A stretch of DNA of 64,000 bases from Alphaproteobacteria bacterium (GCA_030433335.1 JAUILL010000017.1:1-64000); one strand, 5' to 3'; shown: positions 33,443-43,440, counted from the stretch's first letter. The notes: generated by a model not told the origin, from the sequence alone. Made by a program: numbers and translations.

Positions 33443-34952
33443 GGGCGGCCTCCATGCCGTGCGCGCCGCCCATCATCAGACCGATTTCCTCAATCGTCAG
33501 GCCTGCGGCGGGGCGGGCGTGGGTCAGGTGTCCTTCGTTCAACGCGGCGAAGCGGTCGCTGATTTCCATAAGTTCGTCAAGGTCTTGGCTGATGCAAATG
33601 ATCGCCGAGCCTTGGGTCGCCAGATCGAGCAGAGCCTGCCGGATCGCTGCCGCCGCGCTGGCATCAACGCCCCATGTGGGCTGGTTCACGACCAAAACGT
33701 GGGGGGCTTGCAAGACCTCTCGGCCGATGACGAATTTCTGCAGGTTCCCGCCCGAGAGAGCGCGCGCGGCCACATGAGGGCCAGGCGTGCGGACGTCGAA
33801 CTGGTGGATGATCCGCTCGGCATAGCCTTTGGCAGCGGCCCAGTTGATCCAGCCCCCTTTGGCGAGGGCCTGACGGGTCACGCCCGTCAACAGGGCATTC
33901 TCGGTCAGGCTCATGTCCGGCACGGCGGCATGACCCAAACGCTCTTCGGGTGCGGCCAGCAGGCCGAGGTGCCGGCGGGCGGTCGGTCCAAGGTTCCCGA
34001 CTGGTTTACCGTCCAATTTCACCTGATCCGCAGCACAGAGCCGTTCACCGGACAGGGCGGCAAGTAGTTCGTCCTGACCGTTGCCCGCGACACCGCCGAT
34101 CCCCAAAACTTCTCCCTTGTGCAGGGTGAGGGAGATGTCGCGCAGGCTGGTCCCAAAGGCCTGCGCAGGCGGCAGGTTCAGCCCACTCACATGCAACGCA
34201 ACCTCGGAGGACACCTCCGCCGCGCGCTTTGGCGGTTTCAGACTGGTGCCAACCATCATCTCGGCCAGCTCAGCCGCAGTTTTTTGCGCGGGAATGCAGG
34301 TGGCGACTTTCTTGCCCAAACGCAGGATCGTCGCGTTGTCACAAAGAGATCGTATCTCTTCGAGCTTGTGAGAAATGTATAGGATCGCCGTGCCTTCGGC
34401 TGACAGCTTGCGCAGGGTCTTGAACAGGATTTCGACCTCTTGGGGGGTCAGAACGCTGGTCGGTTCGTCCATGATCAAGAGCTGGGGATCCTGAAGCAGA
34501 CAGCGGATGATCTCTACCCGCTGACGTTCGCCAGCGGACAGATCGCCCACGGTCCGGTGTGGGTCCAAGGGCAAGCCATACGCATCCGATACCGTGCGGA
34601 TTTTCGTGGACAGCTCGCCTTGGGGCGGCGAGTTGTCCATGCCCAAGGCCACATTCTCGGCCACCGAAAGCGCGTCGAACAGCGAGAAGTGCTGGAACAC
34701 CATCGCAACGCCGGATGCACGGGCCGCGTTGGGGTTGGCTGGAGCATAGGGCATGCCGTTCAGCGCCATCTTGCCGCTGTCCGGCGAGACCAACCCGTAA
34801 ATCAATTTGACCAGAGTGGATTTGCCCGCTCCGTTTTCGCCAAGCAGGGCGTGAACTTCGCCCGGTTGGATGTCAAAGCTCACGTCGTCGTTGGCGACGA
34901 CACCCGGATAGGCCTTGGTCAGCCCCGAGAGTGTTAAGAGTGGCGTGCCCAC
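33435..34952 (-). CDS. BMP-type ABC transporter ATPase with two nucleotide-binding domains
   Basis: This 505-residue protein is a duplicated ABC ATPase, as in sugar and nucleoside importers of this class. The first domain has GENGAGKST, LSAGERQR and LLIMDEPTSVLT. The second is degenerate: its P-loop equivalent reads GGVAGNGQDELL and its signature LSGGNLQKF, with NQPTWGVD in place of a Walker B Asp-Glu. It probably begins with GTG at 34952, inside the last codons of xdhC (19-nt overlap). No separate promoter is visible, so it should be expressed with xdhABC. Confidence 0.92.
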   Translation of the reverse strand: MGTPLLTLSGLTKAYPGVVANDDVSFDIQPGEVHALLGENGAGKSTLVKLIYGLVSPDSGKMALNGMPYAPANPNAARASGVAMVFQHFSLFDALSVAENVALGMDNSPPQGELSTKIRTVSDAYGLPLDPHRTVGDLSAGERQRVEIIRCLLQDPQLLIMDEPTSVLTPQEVEILFKTLRKLSAEGTAILYISHKLEEIRSLCDNATILRLGKKVATCIPAQKTAAELAEMMVGTSLKPPKRAAEVSSEVALHVSGLNLPPAQAFGTSLRDISLTLHKGEVLGIGGVAGNGQDELLAALSGERLCAADQVKLDGKPVGNLGPTARRHLGLLAAPEERLGHAAVPDMSLTENALLTGVTRQALAKGGWINWAAAKGYAERIIHQFDVRTPGPHVAARALSGGNLQKFVIGREVLQAPHVLVVNQPTWGVDASAAAAIRQALLDLATQGSAIICISQDLDELMEISDRFAALNEGHLTHARPAAGLTIEEIGLMMGGAHGMEAAHV

Positions 34953-35851
34953 TGCGTCCCATCCCCGCTTGTTATTTGATCATTTGGTGAATTCAGTAGC
35001 GCAGCAGCCACCCCCACGGCAATGGCTTGCGGGTGCTTGCCCAAAGTAGGATCACCGATCGGGCAGGTAATGCGTGAAATCTGATCCTGTTGGTGCCCTA
35101 AGGTCACGAGGCGCTTCTGGAAACGGGCCCATTTGGTGGCCGATCCGATCAAGCCGCAAAATCCGAATCCGCGGGTCAGCAGCGCATGGCACAAAGACAG
35201 GTCGATCTCGTGACTGTAGGTCAGGATTAAGTGCATCGCGTTAGTCGATGCGTGCACGGCGAGACGCTCTGGCTCCGCCGCGATGAGCGTGTCAATCCCG
35301 TCAGGGACGGTTTCAGGAAAGCGGTCTGCCGCCGTATCGACCCACGTGATCGCGAAATCCGGCAATGGGGCCATCGTTTGCACAACAGCCCGACCTACGT
35401 GGCCCGCGCCCCAAACCCACAACGGGGTTTTGGCAGGGGCGAGCATCTCGACGAACCAGCCGGACCTTAAGCCTTCGGTCGTTGGTGGGGTCCCGTCCGT
35501 CACGCCCGGCAATGGCCGCGCCCATATCCCTGTATCGGGCAGCGTTTTGAGCCGCTCTGCATCGAACACCTCGGTCAACACGCGGACCGACCCACCGCAG
35601 CACTGACCCAAGGCAGGCCCCAGCGGATAAAGCCGCGCTATATCCCTGCGGGCCTTCAAGGCCTCCCGCGCTGCATCGGCGGCGTCGAACTCGAGCCGTC
35701 CTCCGCCTATGGTACCGAACTGGCCATCAGCCCAGACCAACATCTCGGTGCCCGCGCCGCGTGGCACAGACCCTCGGGCCTCCAGAATAACAACCCGCGC
35801 GACGACTCCATGTGCGGCCACAGCGCGTTCCAAAGCGCCGCGATCAAGCAT
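34934..35851 (-). CDS. xdhC: XdhC, xanthine dehydrogenase accessory protein
   Basis: This 305-residue protein inserts the sulfurated molybdenum cofactor into xanthine dehydrogenase. Family landmarks are the GSVPRGAGTEMLVW segment near the N-terminus, IGGGRLEFDAA, GPALGQCCGGSVRV with paired Cys, and a Rossmann-like WGAGHVGRAVV in the second half. The start at 35851 overlaps the xdhB stop by 8 nt; a longer upstream reading would run through xdhB. It is followed in the same transcript by the transporter ATPase gene. Confidence 0.95.
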   Translation of the reverse strand: MLDRGALERAVAAHGVVARVVILEARGSVPRGAGTEMLVWADGQFGTIGGGRLEFDAADAAREALKARRDIARLYPLGPALGQCCGGSVRVLTEVFDAERLKTLPDTGIWARPLPGVTDGTPPTTEGLRSGWFVEMLAPAKTPLWVWGAGHVGRAVVQTMAPLPDFAITWVDTAADRFPETVPDGIDTLIAAEPERLAVHASTNAMHLILTYSHEIDLSLCHALLTRGFGFCGLIGSATKWARFQKRLVTLGHQQDQISRITCPIGDPTLGKHPQAIAVGVAAALLNSPNDQITSGDGTQWARHS

Positions 35852-38198
35852 GACCGCGCACCTTTTGCGCCGCGGCCAAAACTCGTTCTGGCGTCGCAGG
35901 CGCATCCAGAGCCGGATAGGCGGTGCCACATGAAGCGACTGCATCCGATAGCGCCATCAGGACCGACACCCCTAAACAGAACGGCGGCTCGCCCACGGCT
36001 TTGGATCGGTGAATGGTTGGCTCGGGGTTGTCGCCCTCGTACAGAGTGACGTTGAAAATCTGAGGGCGGTCCGAAACCGCAGGGATCTTGTAGGTCGAAG
36101 GCGCGTGGGTCCGCAGACGCCCCTTGGCATCCCATACCAGCTCTTCGGTGGTCAACCATCCGGCCCCTTGGACAAAGCCACCTTCGACCTGCCCGATATC
36201 GAGCGCGGGGTTCAGACTGCGCCCTGCATCGTGCAAAATATCGGTCCGCAGAATGCGATACTCGCCAGTCAGCGTGTCGACGACCACTTCGGAACAGGCC
36301 GCCCCATAGGCAAAGTAATAGAACGGTCTCCCTTCGCCCTTGATCCGGTCCCACTGGATGTCCGGTGTCTTGTAAAAGCCAGTGGCCGACAGGCTCACGC
36401 GCCCCTCGTAGCATTCCTTCGCGGCGGCTTTGAACGTCAACGTCTCGCTGCCCACCTGCACCTGACCATCTGCGAACCGGACTGATGCAGGCGTCGCCTG
36501 TCGCATCGCAGCCAGATGCTCGGCCATCCGGTCTCGTAATGTCTCACATGCCGCCAGAACTGCCATGCCGTTCAGGTCAGACCCAGAGGATGCCGCTGTA
36601 GCAGAGGTGTTCGGCACCTTCGACGTATCCGTCGCCGTCAGACGCACCTGATCCACAGGAATGCCGAATGTCCCCGCGGCCACCTGCGCGACCTTTTGAT
36701 AGAGGCCTTGCCCCATCTCGGTCCCACCATGGTTCAACGCGACAGATCCATCCTGATAGATATGCACCAAGGCGCCAGCCTGATTGAGATGCGTCAGAGT
36801 GAACGAAATCCCGAATTTGACCGGTGTCACAGCGATCCCGCGCTTAATAATAGGATTGCCCGCATTCCATGCGGCCACAGCCTCGCGCCGCGCCGCATAG
36901 TCGCATCGCGCAGCCAAATCATCTGTCAGCCCGTGCAGAATGAAGTCGGAAACCTCCTGCCCATAGGGCGTTACCTGCTTCTCCTTGGTGGAAATACCCT
37001 CTGGGGGCAGCGGCGCAGCCGCGCGGGGGGCGGACAGCCCCCCGTCTGCGCTCTCCATCTCGGCATAGTAGTTGATCTTGCGCACCTCCAGAGGATCCAG
37101 ACCCAATTGGTGCGCGATTTGATCCATCACCCGCTCGATCCCGACCAGCCCCTGCGGTCCGCCAAAGCCTCGGAACGCCGTGGCGCTCTGGGTGTTGGTG
37201 CGCAGGCGATGGCTTTCGATCCTAACGTTCGACAAGAAATACGCGTTGTCCGCGTGCAGCATCGCTCGGTCCGCCACCGGCAGACTCAAATCCTGTGCCC
37301 ACCCGCAGCGGGTGTAGTGCGTGAATTCGATCCCCAAGACCCGACCGCTATGATCAAAGCCGACCTTGTAGGAGATGCGGAAATCGTGCCGCTTGCCGGT
37401 GATTACCATGTCGTCGTCGCGGTCATAGCGCATTTTGCAGGGCTTGCCTGTCAAGGTTGCGGCGATCGCGCAGGATACCGCAAGCGCGTTGCCCTGGCTC
37501 TCTTTGCCGCCAAAGCCGCCGCCCATCCGGCGCACCTCGACCTTGACCCCGTGCATGGGCAGTCCGAGGGCATCGGCAACCTTGTGCTGGATTTCGCTTG
37601 GGTGCTGCGTGGAGGAATGGACCACAACGTCCCCGTCATCCTGAGGCAGCGCCATTGCCGCTTGTCCCTCTAGGTAGAAATGTTCTTGCCCGCCCATGTC
37701 GATCACGCCTTCGGCGGTGTGCGGGCTTGCGGCGATGGCTCTGGCAGAGTCCCCACGGCTGTAAATGCGGGGGCCTTCTTCGAACCGGCTGTTTGCGGCC
37801 ATTGCCTCTTCGATTGTGAAGATCGGGGGTAATTCTGCGTAGTCTATCTGGGCGAGCGTCGCCGCCTTGCGTGCTGCGGTGTGGCTAGTCGCGACCACCA
37901 AGAAGATGGGCTGCCCGACGTAGTGGACGGTGCCTGTGGCCAGCAAAGGTTCGTCATGGATCGAAGGCGAGACGTCATTCTCGAAGGGCAGGTCTTCGGC
38001 AGTCAGCACAGCGACTACGCCTTCGGCGGTGCGCACGGCGCTTAGGTCCATTGCAGTAATAGTCCCGTGGGCGACCGAGGATTGCCCGAAGGCCAGATGC
38101 AAGCAGCCTGCGGGGGTCGGGATGTCGTCGACGTAGCGCGCGGCGCCCGTGACATGCAATTTGGCGCTGTCGTGTGGGGTGGGGCGATTCACGCTCAT
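35844..38198 (-). CDS. xdhB: XdhB, xanthine dehydrogenase molybdopterin-binding subunit
   Basis: This 784-residue catalytic subunit hydroxylates hypoxanthine/xanthine to urate. The molybdopterin signatures are present: GGGFGGKESQ (about residues 233-242), RAFRGFGGPQG-type AFRGFGGPQ, GTEMGQG and the C-terminal KAVGEPPF. The Glu of the last motif is the proposed catalytic base. Full length for the family. It overlaps xdhA by 4 nt and xdhC by 8 nt, as expected for a stoichiometric operon. Confidence 0.97.
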   Translation of the reverse strand: MSVNRPTPHDSAKLHVTGAARYVDDIPTPAGCLHLAFGQSSVAHGTITAMDLSAVRTAEGVVAVLTAEDLPFENDVSPSIHDEPLLATGTVHYVGQPIFLVVATSHTAARKAATLAQIDYAELPPIFTIEEAMAANSRFEEGPRIYSRGDSARAIAASPHTAEGVIDMGGQEHFYLEGQAAMALPQDDGDVVVHSSTQHPSEIQHKVADALGLPMHGVKVEVRRMGGGFGGKESQGNALAVSCAIAATLTGKPCKMRYDRDDDMVITGKRHDFRISYKVGFDHSGRVLGIEFTHYTRCGWAQDLSLPVADRAMLHADNAYFLSNVRIESHRLRTNTQSATAFRGFGGPQGLVGIERVMDQIAHQLGLDPLEVRKINYYAEMESADGGLSAPRAAAPLPPEGISTKEKQVTPYGQEVSDFILHGLTDDLAARCDYAARREAVAAWNAGNPIIKRGIAVTPVKFGISFTLTHLNQAGALVHIYQDGSVALNHGGTEMGQGLYQKVAQVAAGTFGIPVDQVRLTATDTSKVPNTSATAASSGSDLNGMAVLAACETLRDRMAEHLAAMRQATPASVRFADGQVQVGSETLTFKAAAKECYEGRVSLSATGFYKTPDIQWDRIKGEGRPFYYFAYGAACSEVVVDTLTGEYRILRTDILHDAGRSLNPALDIGQVEGGFVQGAGWLTTEELVWDAKGRLRTHAPSTYKIPAVSDRPQIFNVTLYEGDNPEPTIHRSKAVGEPPFCLGVSVLMALSDAVASCGTAYPALDAPATPERVLAAAQKVRGHA

Positions 38199-39559
38199 GG
38201 CTGCACCTCCAGCACGCTGGTCGTGGTGCCTTGGCTCTCGGCAAAATAGCGGGTCAGCAGGTTCCGCGCCACGTCGAGCCGATACTCAGCGCTGGCCCGC
38301 ATATCGCTGAGCGGGGTGAAGTCTTGCGCCCATGCGTCTGTAGCTGCTTCGATGGTCTCCATTGTCCATGGGGCGCCGATCAGCGCGACTTCGACATGGG
38401 TGGCGCGTTTGGGTGTGCCTGCCATGCCGCCAAAGGCGATGCGCGCGGCAGTCACTTTGCCATCGTTGACCGAGATATTGAACGCCCCACAAAGCGCAGA
38501 GATATCCTGATCGAACCGTTTGGAGATTTTATAGACCTTGAGCCCGTCCGCACCGAGCGGGATGTTGATCGCCTCGACAAACTCACCCGCCGCACGGTCC
38601 TGTTTGCCATACTCGATAAAGAAATCCTCGAGCGGGATCGTGCGACGCGTGTCGCCTTTGCGCATGTGCAGCTGGGCGTCTAGTGCAATCAGTGCAGGCG
38701 GGCTGTCCCCGATGGGCGAGCCGTTGGCGATGTTCCCGCCGATGGTCGCAGCGGATCGCACTTGGGTGGAGCCGTAACGGCGCAGCATCTCTGCGAAGGA
38801 CGGATAGTGGGGCGCGATCGCCTCTCGCAGGGTTTCGACGGAAACGCCTGCGCCGACGCGCATCTCGGTGTCGGTGATGTCGATCTGCTTGAGGTCTTCG
38901 CAGGCGTGCAAGAAAACGACCGGTCCCAGATCGCGCATCTGTTTCGTCACCCAGAGGCCCACATCGGTGCCGCCCGCGATGATGCGGGTGTCGGGTTGCT
39001 CGGTCAGAATGGCGGCAAGTGCGTCCGAGGACGTGGGCAGTTCCGGGCTGCCGATCAGCGTGTCTAGCGCCGCGCGGTCAGAGGCCACCCATGCGGGAAC
39101 GGGTGCGTCTGCGGCTGCTTCGGCGGCTCGAATGATTGGGGCGTAGCCTGTGCAACGGCAGAGGTTCCCAGCCAATCGGTCGTTGAAATCGGTGGCCCCG
39201 ATGGCGTGTGCCGTTGCCATGGATGCGATGAAACCGGGGGTGCAGAACCCGCACTGGCTGCCGTGTTTGTCGACCATCTGCTGCTGCACAGGATGGAGAG
39301 CGCCGTTGTCGCCGCGGATGCCTTCGACCGTGCGAATGGCTTTGCCCGCGACTTGGGGCATGAACAGGATGCAGGCGTTCAAGGCGCGGATGCCCTGAAC
39401 GTCCTGCACCATCACGGTGCACGCGCCGCAGTCGCCCTCGTTGCAGCCTTCTTTGGTGCCGGTGAGGTTTTGAGTCAGTCGTAGCCAGTCGAGCAAAGTC
39501 TCGGTCTCCGAGGTCTCTGCGGTCACGGTCTCTCCGTTTAGAAGAAACGTGGTTTTCAT
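38195..39559 (-). CDS. xdhA: XdhA, xanthine dehydrogenase Fe-S/FAD subunit
   Basis: This 454-residue electron-transfer subunit has a plant-type [2Fe-2S] domain (CNEGDCGACTV, about residues 44-54), a second all-helical [2Fe-2S] domain (CGFCTPGF and NLCRCTGY), and an FAD domain with IAGGTDVGLWV and GGNIANGSPIGDSPP. It accepts electrons from XdhB and passes them to NAD. Start at 39559 begins at the family's usual position; its ribosome-binding site is weak. It is first in a long minus-strand unit xdhA-xdhB-xdhC followed by four transporter genes. Confidence 0.96.
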   Translation of the reverse strand: MKTTFLLNGETVTAETSETETLLDWLRLTQNLTGTKEGCNEGDCGACTVMVQDVQGIRALNACILFMPQVAGKAIRTVEGIRGDNGALHPVQQQMVDKHGSQCGFCTPGFIASMATAHAIGATDFNDRLAGNLCRCTGYAPIIRAAEAAADAPVPAWVASDRAALDTLIGSPELPTSSDALAAILTEQPDTRIIAGGTDVGLWVTKQMRDLGPVVFLHACEDLKQIDITDTEMRVGAGVSVETLREAIAPHYPSFAEMLRRYGSTQVRSAATIGGNIANGSPIGDSPPALIALDAQLHMRKGDTRRTIPLEDFFIEYGKQDRAAGEFVEAINIPLGADGLKVYKISKRFDQDISALCGAFNISVNDGKVTAARIAFGGMAGTPKRATHVEVALIGAPWTMETIEAATDAWAQDFTPLSDMRASAEYRLDVARNLLTRYFAESQGTTTSVLEVQP

Positions 39560-39839
39560 AGTGATACTAAATGCCGCTTTACCATGGCTGGCCGTGCTGG
39601 CGAGACTTCGATGCGGCGTAGAAGTCACGCGGGCTTTCAGTCAGGAAAACTCAAAGACCCACTGTTTGACAAGGGCGTTGGTGCGAAACTGCGCTTTTTT
39701 CCTGCATTTGCCTGTGAATTGGGCGGCCTAGGCAAAGGGGGCGCTGCCCCCGTCCGCCTTTGGCGGCCTCCCCCGGGGTATTTGGTGCCAAGATGAAGAG
39801 GGGTTTTCGCGGTGCGGGGGCGGGGGTAGTGTCGGCCTC
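39560..39839. promoter_or_regulatory. 280-bp divergent region between xdhA and dnaE with two GC hairpins
   Basis: GGGGGC-GCT-GCCCCC (39737-39751) and CCGCC-TTT-GGCGG (39754-39766) form two adjacent stems just ahead of a GTATTT...AAGATGAAG motif. Promoters for xdhA and dnaE must lie here, but I could not recognise them. No other gene is visible. Confidence 0.55.
39776..39799 (+). repeat. Intergenic GTATTT...CAA.A.GAAG-type motif, copy B
   Basis: The sequence reads GGTATTTGGTGCCAAGATGA followed by AG. It follows two GC hairpins, as roseobacter copies usually do, and lies about 40 bp before dnaE. Confidence 0.6.
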
Positions 39840-42800
39840 ATGAGCACTGATCCCCGATTCATTCACCTGCGCGTCCACACCGAATATTCGCTTCTGGAAG
39901 GGGCGGTGACGGTCAAGAAGCTGAGCGGCCTTTGTGCCGATGCGGGGATGCCCGCAGTGGCGGTCACGGACACCAATAACAACTTCTGCGCTTTGGAGTT
40001 TTCCGAATACGCCAAGGGGGCGGGGATCCAGCCGATTTTGGGCTGTCAGGTGTCTGTGCGCTATGTGGAGCCTGCGGTGGGCGAGCGTCCTCGGATGCCT
40101 GCGCCGATGGTTCTGTTGGCCCAGAACGAGGCCGGCTACATGAACATGATGAAGCTGAACTCGGCGCTGTATTTCAAGCGCGACGGGGAGCCGCCTCAGG
40201 TCACGCTAGAGGAGTTGGAGCGGTATTCGGGCGATCTGATTTGTTTGACCGGCGGGCCGGATGGACCTGTGGGGATGCTGTTGCAGCAGGGGCAGCGGCC
40301 TGCGGCTGAAGAGTTGATGAAGCGGCTGTCGGCCATGTTCGGGGATCGGCTGTACGTTGAGTTGCAGCGCCATCCGGCTGAGGACGGCTTGCCCCAGAAC
40401 GAGCGGCTGAGTGAGCGTGGGTTGGTCGAGATGGCCTATGCGATGGACCTGCCGATGGTCGCGACCAACGATGTCTATTTTCCCAAGCCCGAGATTTACG
40501 AGGCCCATGACGCGCTGATCTGCATCGCCGAGGGGTCTTATGTGGACCAAGCCGAGGCGCGGCGGCGGCTGACCCGCGAGCACTATTTCAAGTCGCCGCA
40601 GGAAATGGCGACCCTGTTTGCCGATCTGCCCGAGGCTTTGGAGAACACGGTCGAGATCGCCATGCGCTGCGCCTACAAGGCCGAGAAGCGCGCGCCCATT
40701 CTGCCCAAGTTCGCTGACGATGAGGTCGAGGAACTGCGTCGTCAGGCATGGGAAGGCTTGGATAAGCGTCTGGCGGTGATCGAGGCCGTTGATGACCGCA
40801 AGGTCTATGAAGAACGGCTGAAGTTCGAGCTGGATATCATCGAGGGGATGGGCTTCCCTGGCTACTTTCTGATCGTTGCGGACTTTATCAAATGGGCCAA
40901 GGAGCATGACATTCCCGTTGGTCCGGGCCGCGGTTCGGGTGCGGGTTCGCTGGTGGCCTATGTTCTGACGATCACTGACCTTGATCCCCTGCGCTATAGC
41001 CTGCTGTTCGAACGCTTCCTCAATCCGGAACGTGTGTCGATGCCTGACTTCGACATCGACTTCTGCATGGATCGCCGCGAAGAGGTGATCCAGTACGTTC
41101 AGCAGAAATACGGGCGGGACAAGGTCGCGCAGATCATCACCTTTGGTGCGCTGCTATCCAAGGCGGCGGTGCGTGACGTGGGGCGTGTTTTGCAAATGCC
41201 CTACGGTCAGGTGGACCGCCTGTCCAAAATGATTCCTGTCGAGGGGGTCAAGCCTGTGTCTATCAAACAGGCCCTGATGGACGAACCCCGTCTCCGCGAA
41301 GAGGCGCGGAGCGAGCCTGTGGTGGACCGCCTGCTGACCTATGGCCAGCAGATCGAGGGACTGCTCAGGAACGCCTCGACCCACGCGGCGGGCGTGGTGA
41401 TTGGCGACCGGCCGCTGGACGAGTTGGTGCCGCTCTATCAGGATCCGCGGTCTGACATGCCCGCGACCCAGTTCAACATGAAGTGGGTGGAACAGGCCGG
41501 TCTGGTGAAGTTCGACTTCTTGGGTCTGAAGACCCTGACCGTCATCCAGAACGCCATCAACCTGATCCACAAAGGCGGGCGCGATCTGCATGTGGGGCCG
41601 GATGGCACGCAGCTCTATGTCCCTGCCGAAGGGGCCGAGAACCAGATCAACGCGATCCCCTTGGATGACGAGCGGACCTATAGGCTCTATGCCGATGCGA
41701 AGACGGTCGCTGTGTTCCAGGTGGAAAGTTCGGGCATGATGGATGCGCTCAAGCGCATGAAGCCTACTTGTATCGAAGACATCGTTGCGCTGGTGGCCCT
41801 GTATCGCCCCGGCCCGATGGAGAACATCCCCGTCTACTGTGAGGTGAAGCACGGGCTGCGGCCTCTGGAATCCATCCACCCCACGATCGACCACATTCTG
41901 GCCGAAACGCAGGGTATCATCGTGTATCAGGAACAGGTGATGCAGATCGCTCAGGTCATGGCGGGCTATAGCCTTGGCGGCGCGGACTTGCTCCGCCGTG
42001 CGATGGGTAAAAAGATCAAAGAGGCGATGGACGCCGAACGCCCCAAATTCACCGAAGGGGCCAAGAAGAACGGCGTGGACGACAAGAAAGCAGGCGAGGT
42101 GTTCGACCTGCTGGAGAAGTTCGCGAACTACGGTTTCAACAAATCCCACGCGGCAGCCTATGCGGTGGTGTCTTACCAGACCGCGTGGCTCAAGGCGAAC
42201 CATCCGGTCGAGTTCATGGCGGGCGTCATGAACTGCGATTCCCACCTGACCGAAAAGCTGGCCATCTATGCCGACGAGGTCCGCAAAGCCAAGGAAAAGG
42301 GCGGACTGGGGATCGAGATCGTGCCGCCTTGTGTGAACCGATCGCTCGCGACGTTCGATGTGGCCGATGGCAAGCTGGTCTACGCGCTGGGCGCGCTGAA
42401 GAACGTGGGCGAGGACGCCATGCGGATGATCGAACGGGCGCGGTACGGTCAGCCGTTCAAGACGCTGTTCGATTTTGCGCGCCGTGTGGATCTGAAGCGT
42501 GTGGGCAAGCGGCCTTTGGAAATGCTGGCGCGGGCAGGGGCCTTTGATCAGCTAGATTCAAATCGCGCACGGGTGTTCGATAGCCTCGATAGTTTGGTGC
42601 AATATTCGGCGGCGATCCATGAGCAGCGGGCGTCAAATCAGGTGTCTCTGTTTGGAGATGCGGGTGATGACCTGCCCGAACCGCGCCTGTCGAAACGCAA
42701 CGATTGGCTTCCCGCTGAACGTCTGGCCGAGGAATTCCGCGCCATTGGATTCTACCTGTCCGGTCACCCACTGGACGACTATCGCGGAGTGCTAAAGCGC

Positions 42801-43355
42801 AAGAAGGTGATGACCTTTGACGAGCTGTCCCGCAAAGTCCAAGAAGGTCCGCAGATCGCCAAATTGGCGGGCGTCGTCGCCTCGCGTCAGGAGCGTAAAT
42901 CGGCCAAGGGCAACCGCTTTGCCTTTGTCCAGATGAGCGACCCGACTGGCCAGTTCGAGGTGACGCTCTTTTCTGAGGCGCTAGAGAAATCCCGAGAGTT
43001 CCTCGATAGCGGGTCTAACGTGGTCTGCACGGTCGAGGCGACTTACGAATCAGAGCAGGTCAAACTTCTGGGCCGCAGCATCGCGCCGCTGGACTCGATG
43101 GTTGCGGACGCCGGGTCTGCAGGTCTGCGCATATACTTGGATACGCCAGAGGCGCTGCCCATGATGGCGGCTTTGCTTGAGGACGCGATTAAGGCCGCGC
43201 CGCGTGCAGCGAAGGGGCCGATCTATTGCTGCCTGCTCTCAGACGATTTGCCGGGTGAGGTCGAAATCGATCTGGGCGCGCAATTCCCTGTCAGTCCGCA
43301 GATCAAGGGCGCGCTCAAGAGCATGAACGGCATTTTGGAAGTCGAAGAGATCTAA
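39840..43355 (+). CDS. dnaE: DnaE, DNA polymerase III alpha subunit
   Basis: This 1171-residue replicative polymerase has an N-terminal PHP domain (FIHLRVHTEYSLLEG), a palm carrying the catalytic acids in GPGRGSGAGSLVAY and PDFDIDFCMDRR (about residues 360-412), the finger region LLRRAMGKK, a helix-hairpin-helix part, and an OB fold late in the protein (AGVVASRQERKSAKGNRFAFV). Size matches alphaproteobacterial DnaE. It is transcribed away from xdhA and converges with slyX. No truncation seen. Confidence 0.97.
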   Translation: MSTDPRFIHLRVHTEYSLLEGAVTVKKLSGLCADAGMPAVAVTDTNNNFCALEFSEYAKGAGIQPILGCQVSVRYVEPAVGERPRMPAPMVLLAQNEAGYMNMMKLNSALYFKRDGEPPQVTLEELERYSGDLICLTGGPDGPVGMLLQQGQRPAAEELMKRLSAMFGDRLYVELQRHPAEDGLPQNERLSERGLVEMAYAMDLPMVATNDVYFPKPEIYEAHDALICIAEGSYVDQAEARRRLTREHYFKSPQEMATLFADLPEALENTVEIAMRCAYKAEKRAPILPKFADDEVEELRRQAWEGLDKRLAVIEAVDDRKVYEERLKFELDIIEGMGFPGYFLIVADFIKWAKEHDIPVGPGRGSGAGSLVAYVLTITDLDPLRYSLLFERFLNPERVSMPDFDIDFCMDRREEVIQYVQQKYGRDKVAQIITFGALLSKAAVRDVGRVLQMPYGQVDRLSKMIPVEGVKPVSIKQALMDEPRLREEARSEPVVDRLLTYGQQIEGLLRNASTHAAGVVIGDRPLDELVPLYQDPRSDMPATQFNMKWVEQAGLVKFDFLGLKTLTVIQNAINLIHKGGRDLHVGPDGTQLYVPAEGAENQINAIPLDDERTYRLYADAKTVAVFQVESSGMMDALKRMKPTCIEDIVALVALYRPGPMENIPVYCEVKHGLRPLESIHPTIDHILAETQGIIVYQEQVMQIAQVMAGYSLGGADLLRRAMGKKIKEAMDAERPKFTEGAKKNGVDDKKAGEVFDLLEKFANYGFNKSHAAAYAVVSYQTAWLKANHPVEFMAGVMNCDSHLTEKLAIYADEVRKAKEKGGLGIEIVPPCVNRSLATFDVADGKLVYALGALKNVGEDAMRMIERARYGQPFKTLFDFARRVDLKRVGKRPLEMLARAGAFDQLDSNRARVFDSLDSLVQYSAAIHEQRASNQVSLFGDAGDDLPEPRLSKRNDWLPAERLAEEFRAIGFYLSGHPLDDYRGVLKRKKVMTFDELSRKVQEGPQIAKLAGVVASRQERKSAKGNRFAFVQMSDPTGQFEVTLFSEALEKSREFLDSGSNVVCTVEATYESEQVKLLGRSIAPLDSMVADAGSAGLRIYLDTPEALPMMAALLEDAIKAAPRAAKGPIYCCLLSDDLPGEVEIDLGAQFPVSPQIKGALKSMNGILEVEEI

Positions 43356-43388
43356 CCCCGCGGCCCGCCCTTTGCGGCCTGCCAACAA

Positions 43389-43440
43389 TGAGTATTTTGG
43401 GCAAAAAGAAGCTGGGCTTTCTGCTTTGTCCAAATACTCA
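43389..43440. repeat. GTATTT motif as an inverted pair (copies C and D) between dnaE and slyX
   Basis: Copy C reads TGAGTATTTTGGGCAAA (43389 on, then AAGAAG). The reverse complement of 43424-43440 reads TGAGTATTTGGACAAAG. Together they form a large imperfect hairpin between two converging genes and may act as a bidirectional terminator. Confidence 0.6.

Noticed and set aside
35505-35520. Copy of the palindromic element (CCCGGCAATGG)
   Set aside because: It encodes a conserved stretch of XdhC and lacks the rest of the element, so it is a chance match.
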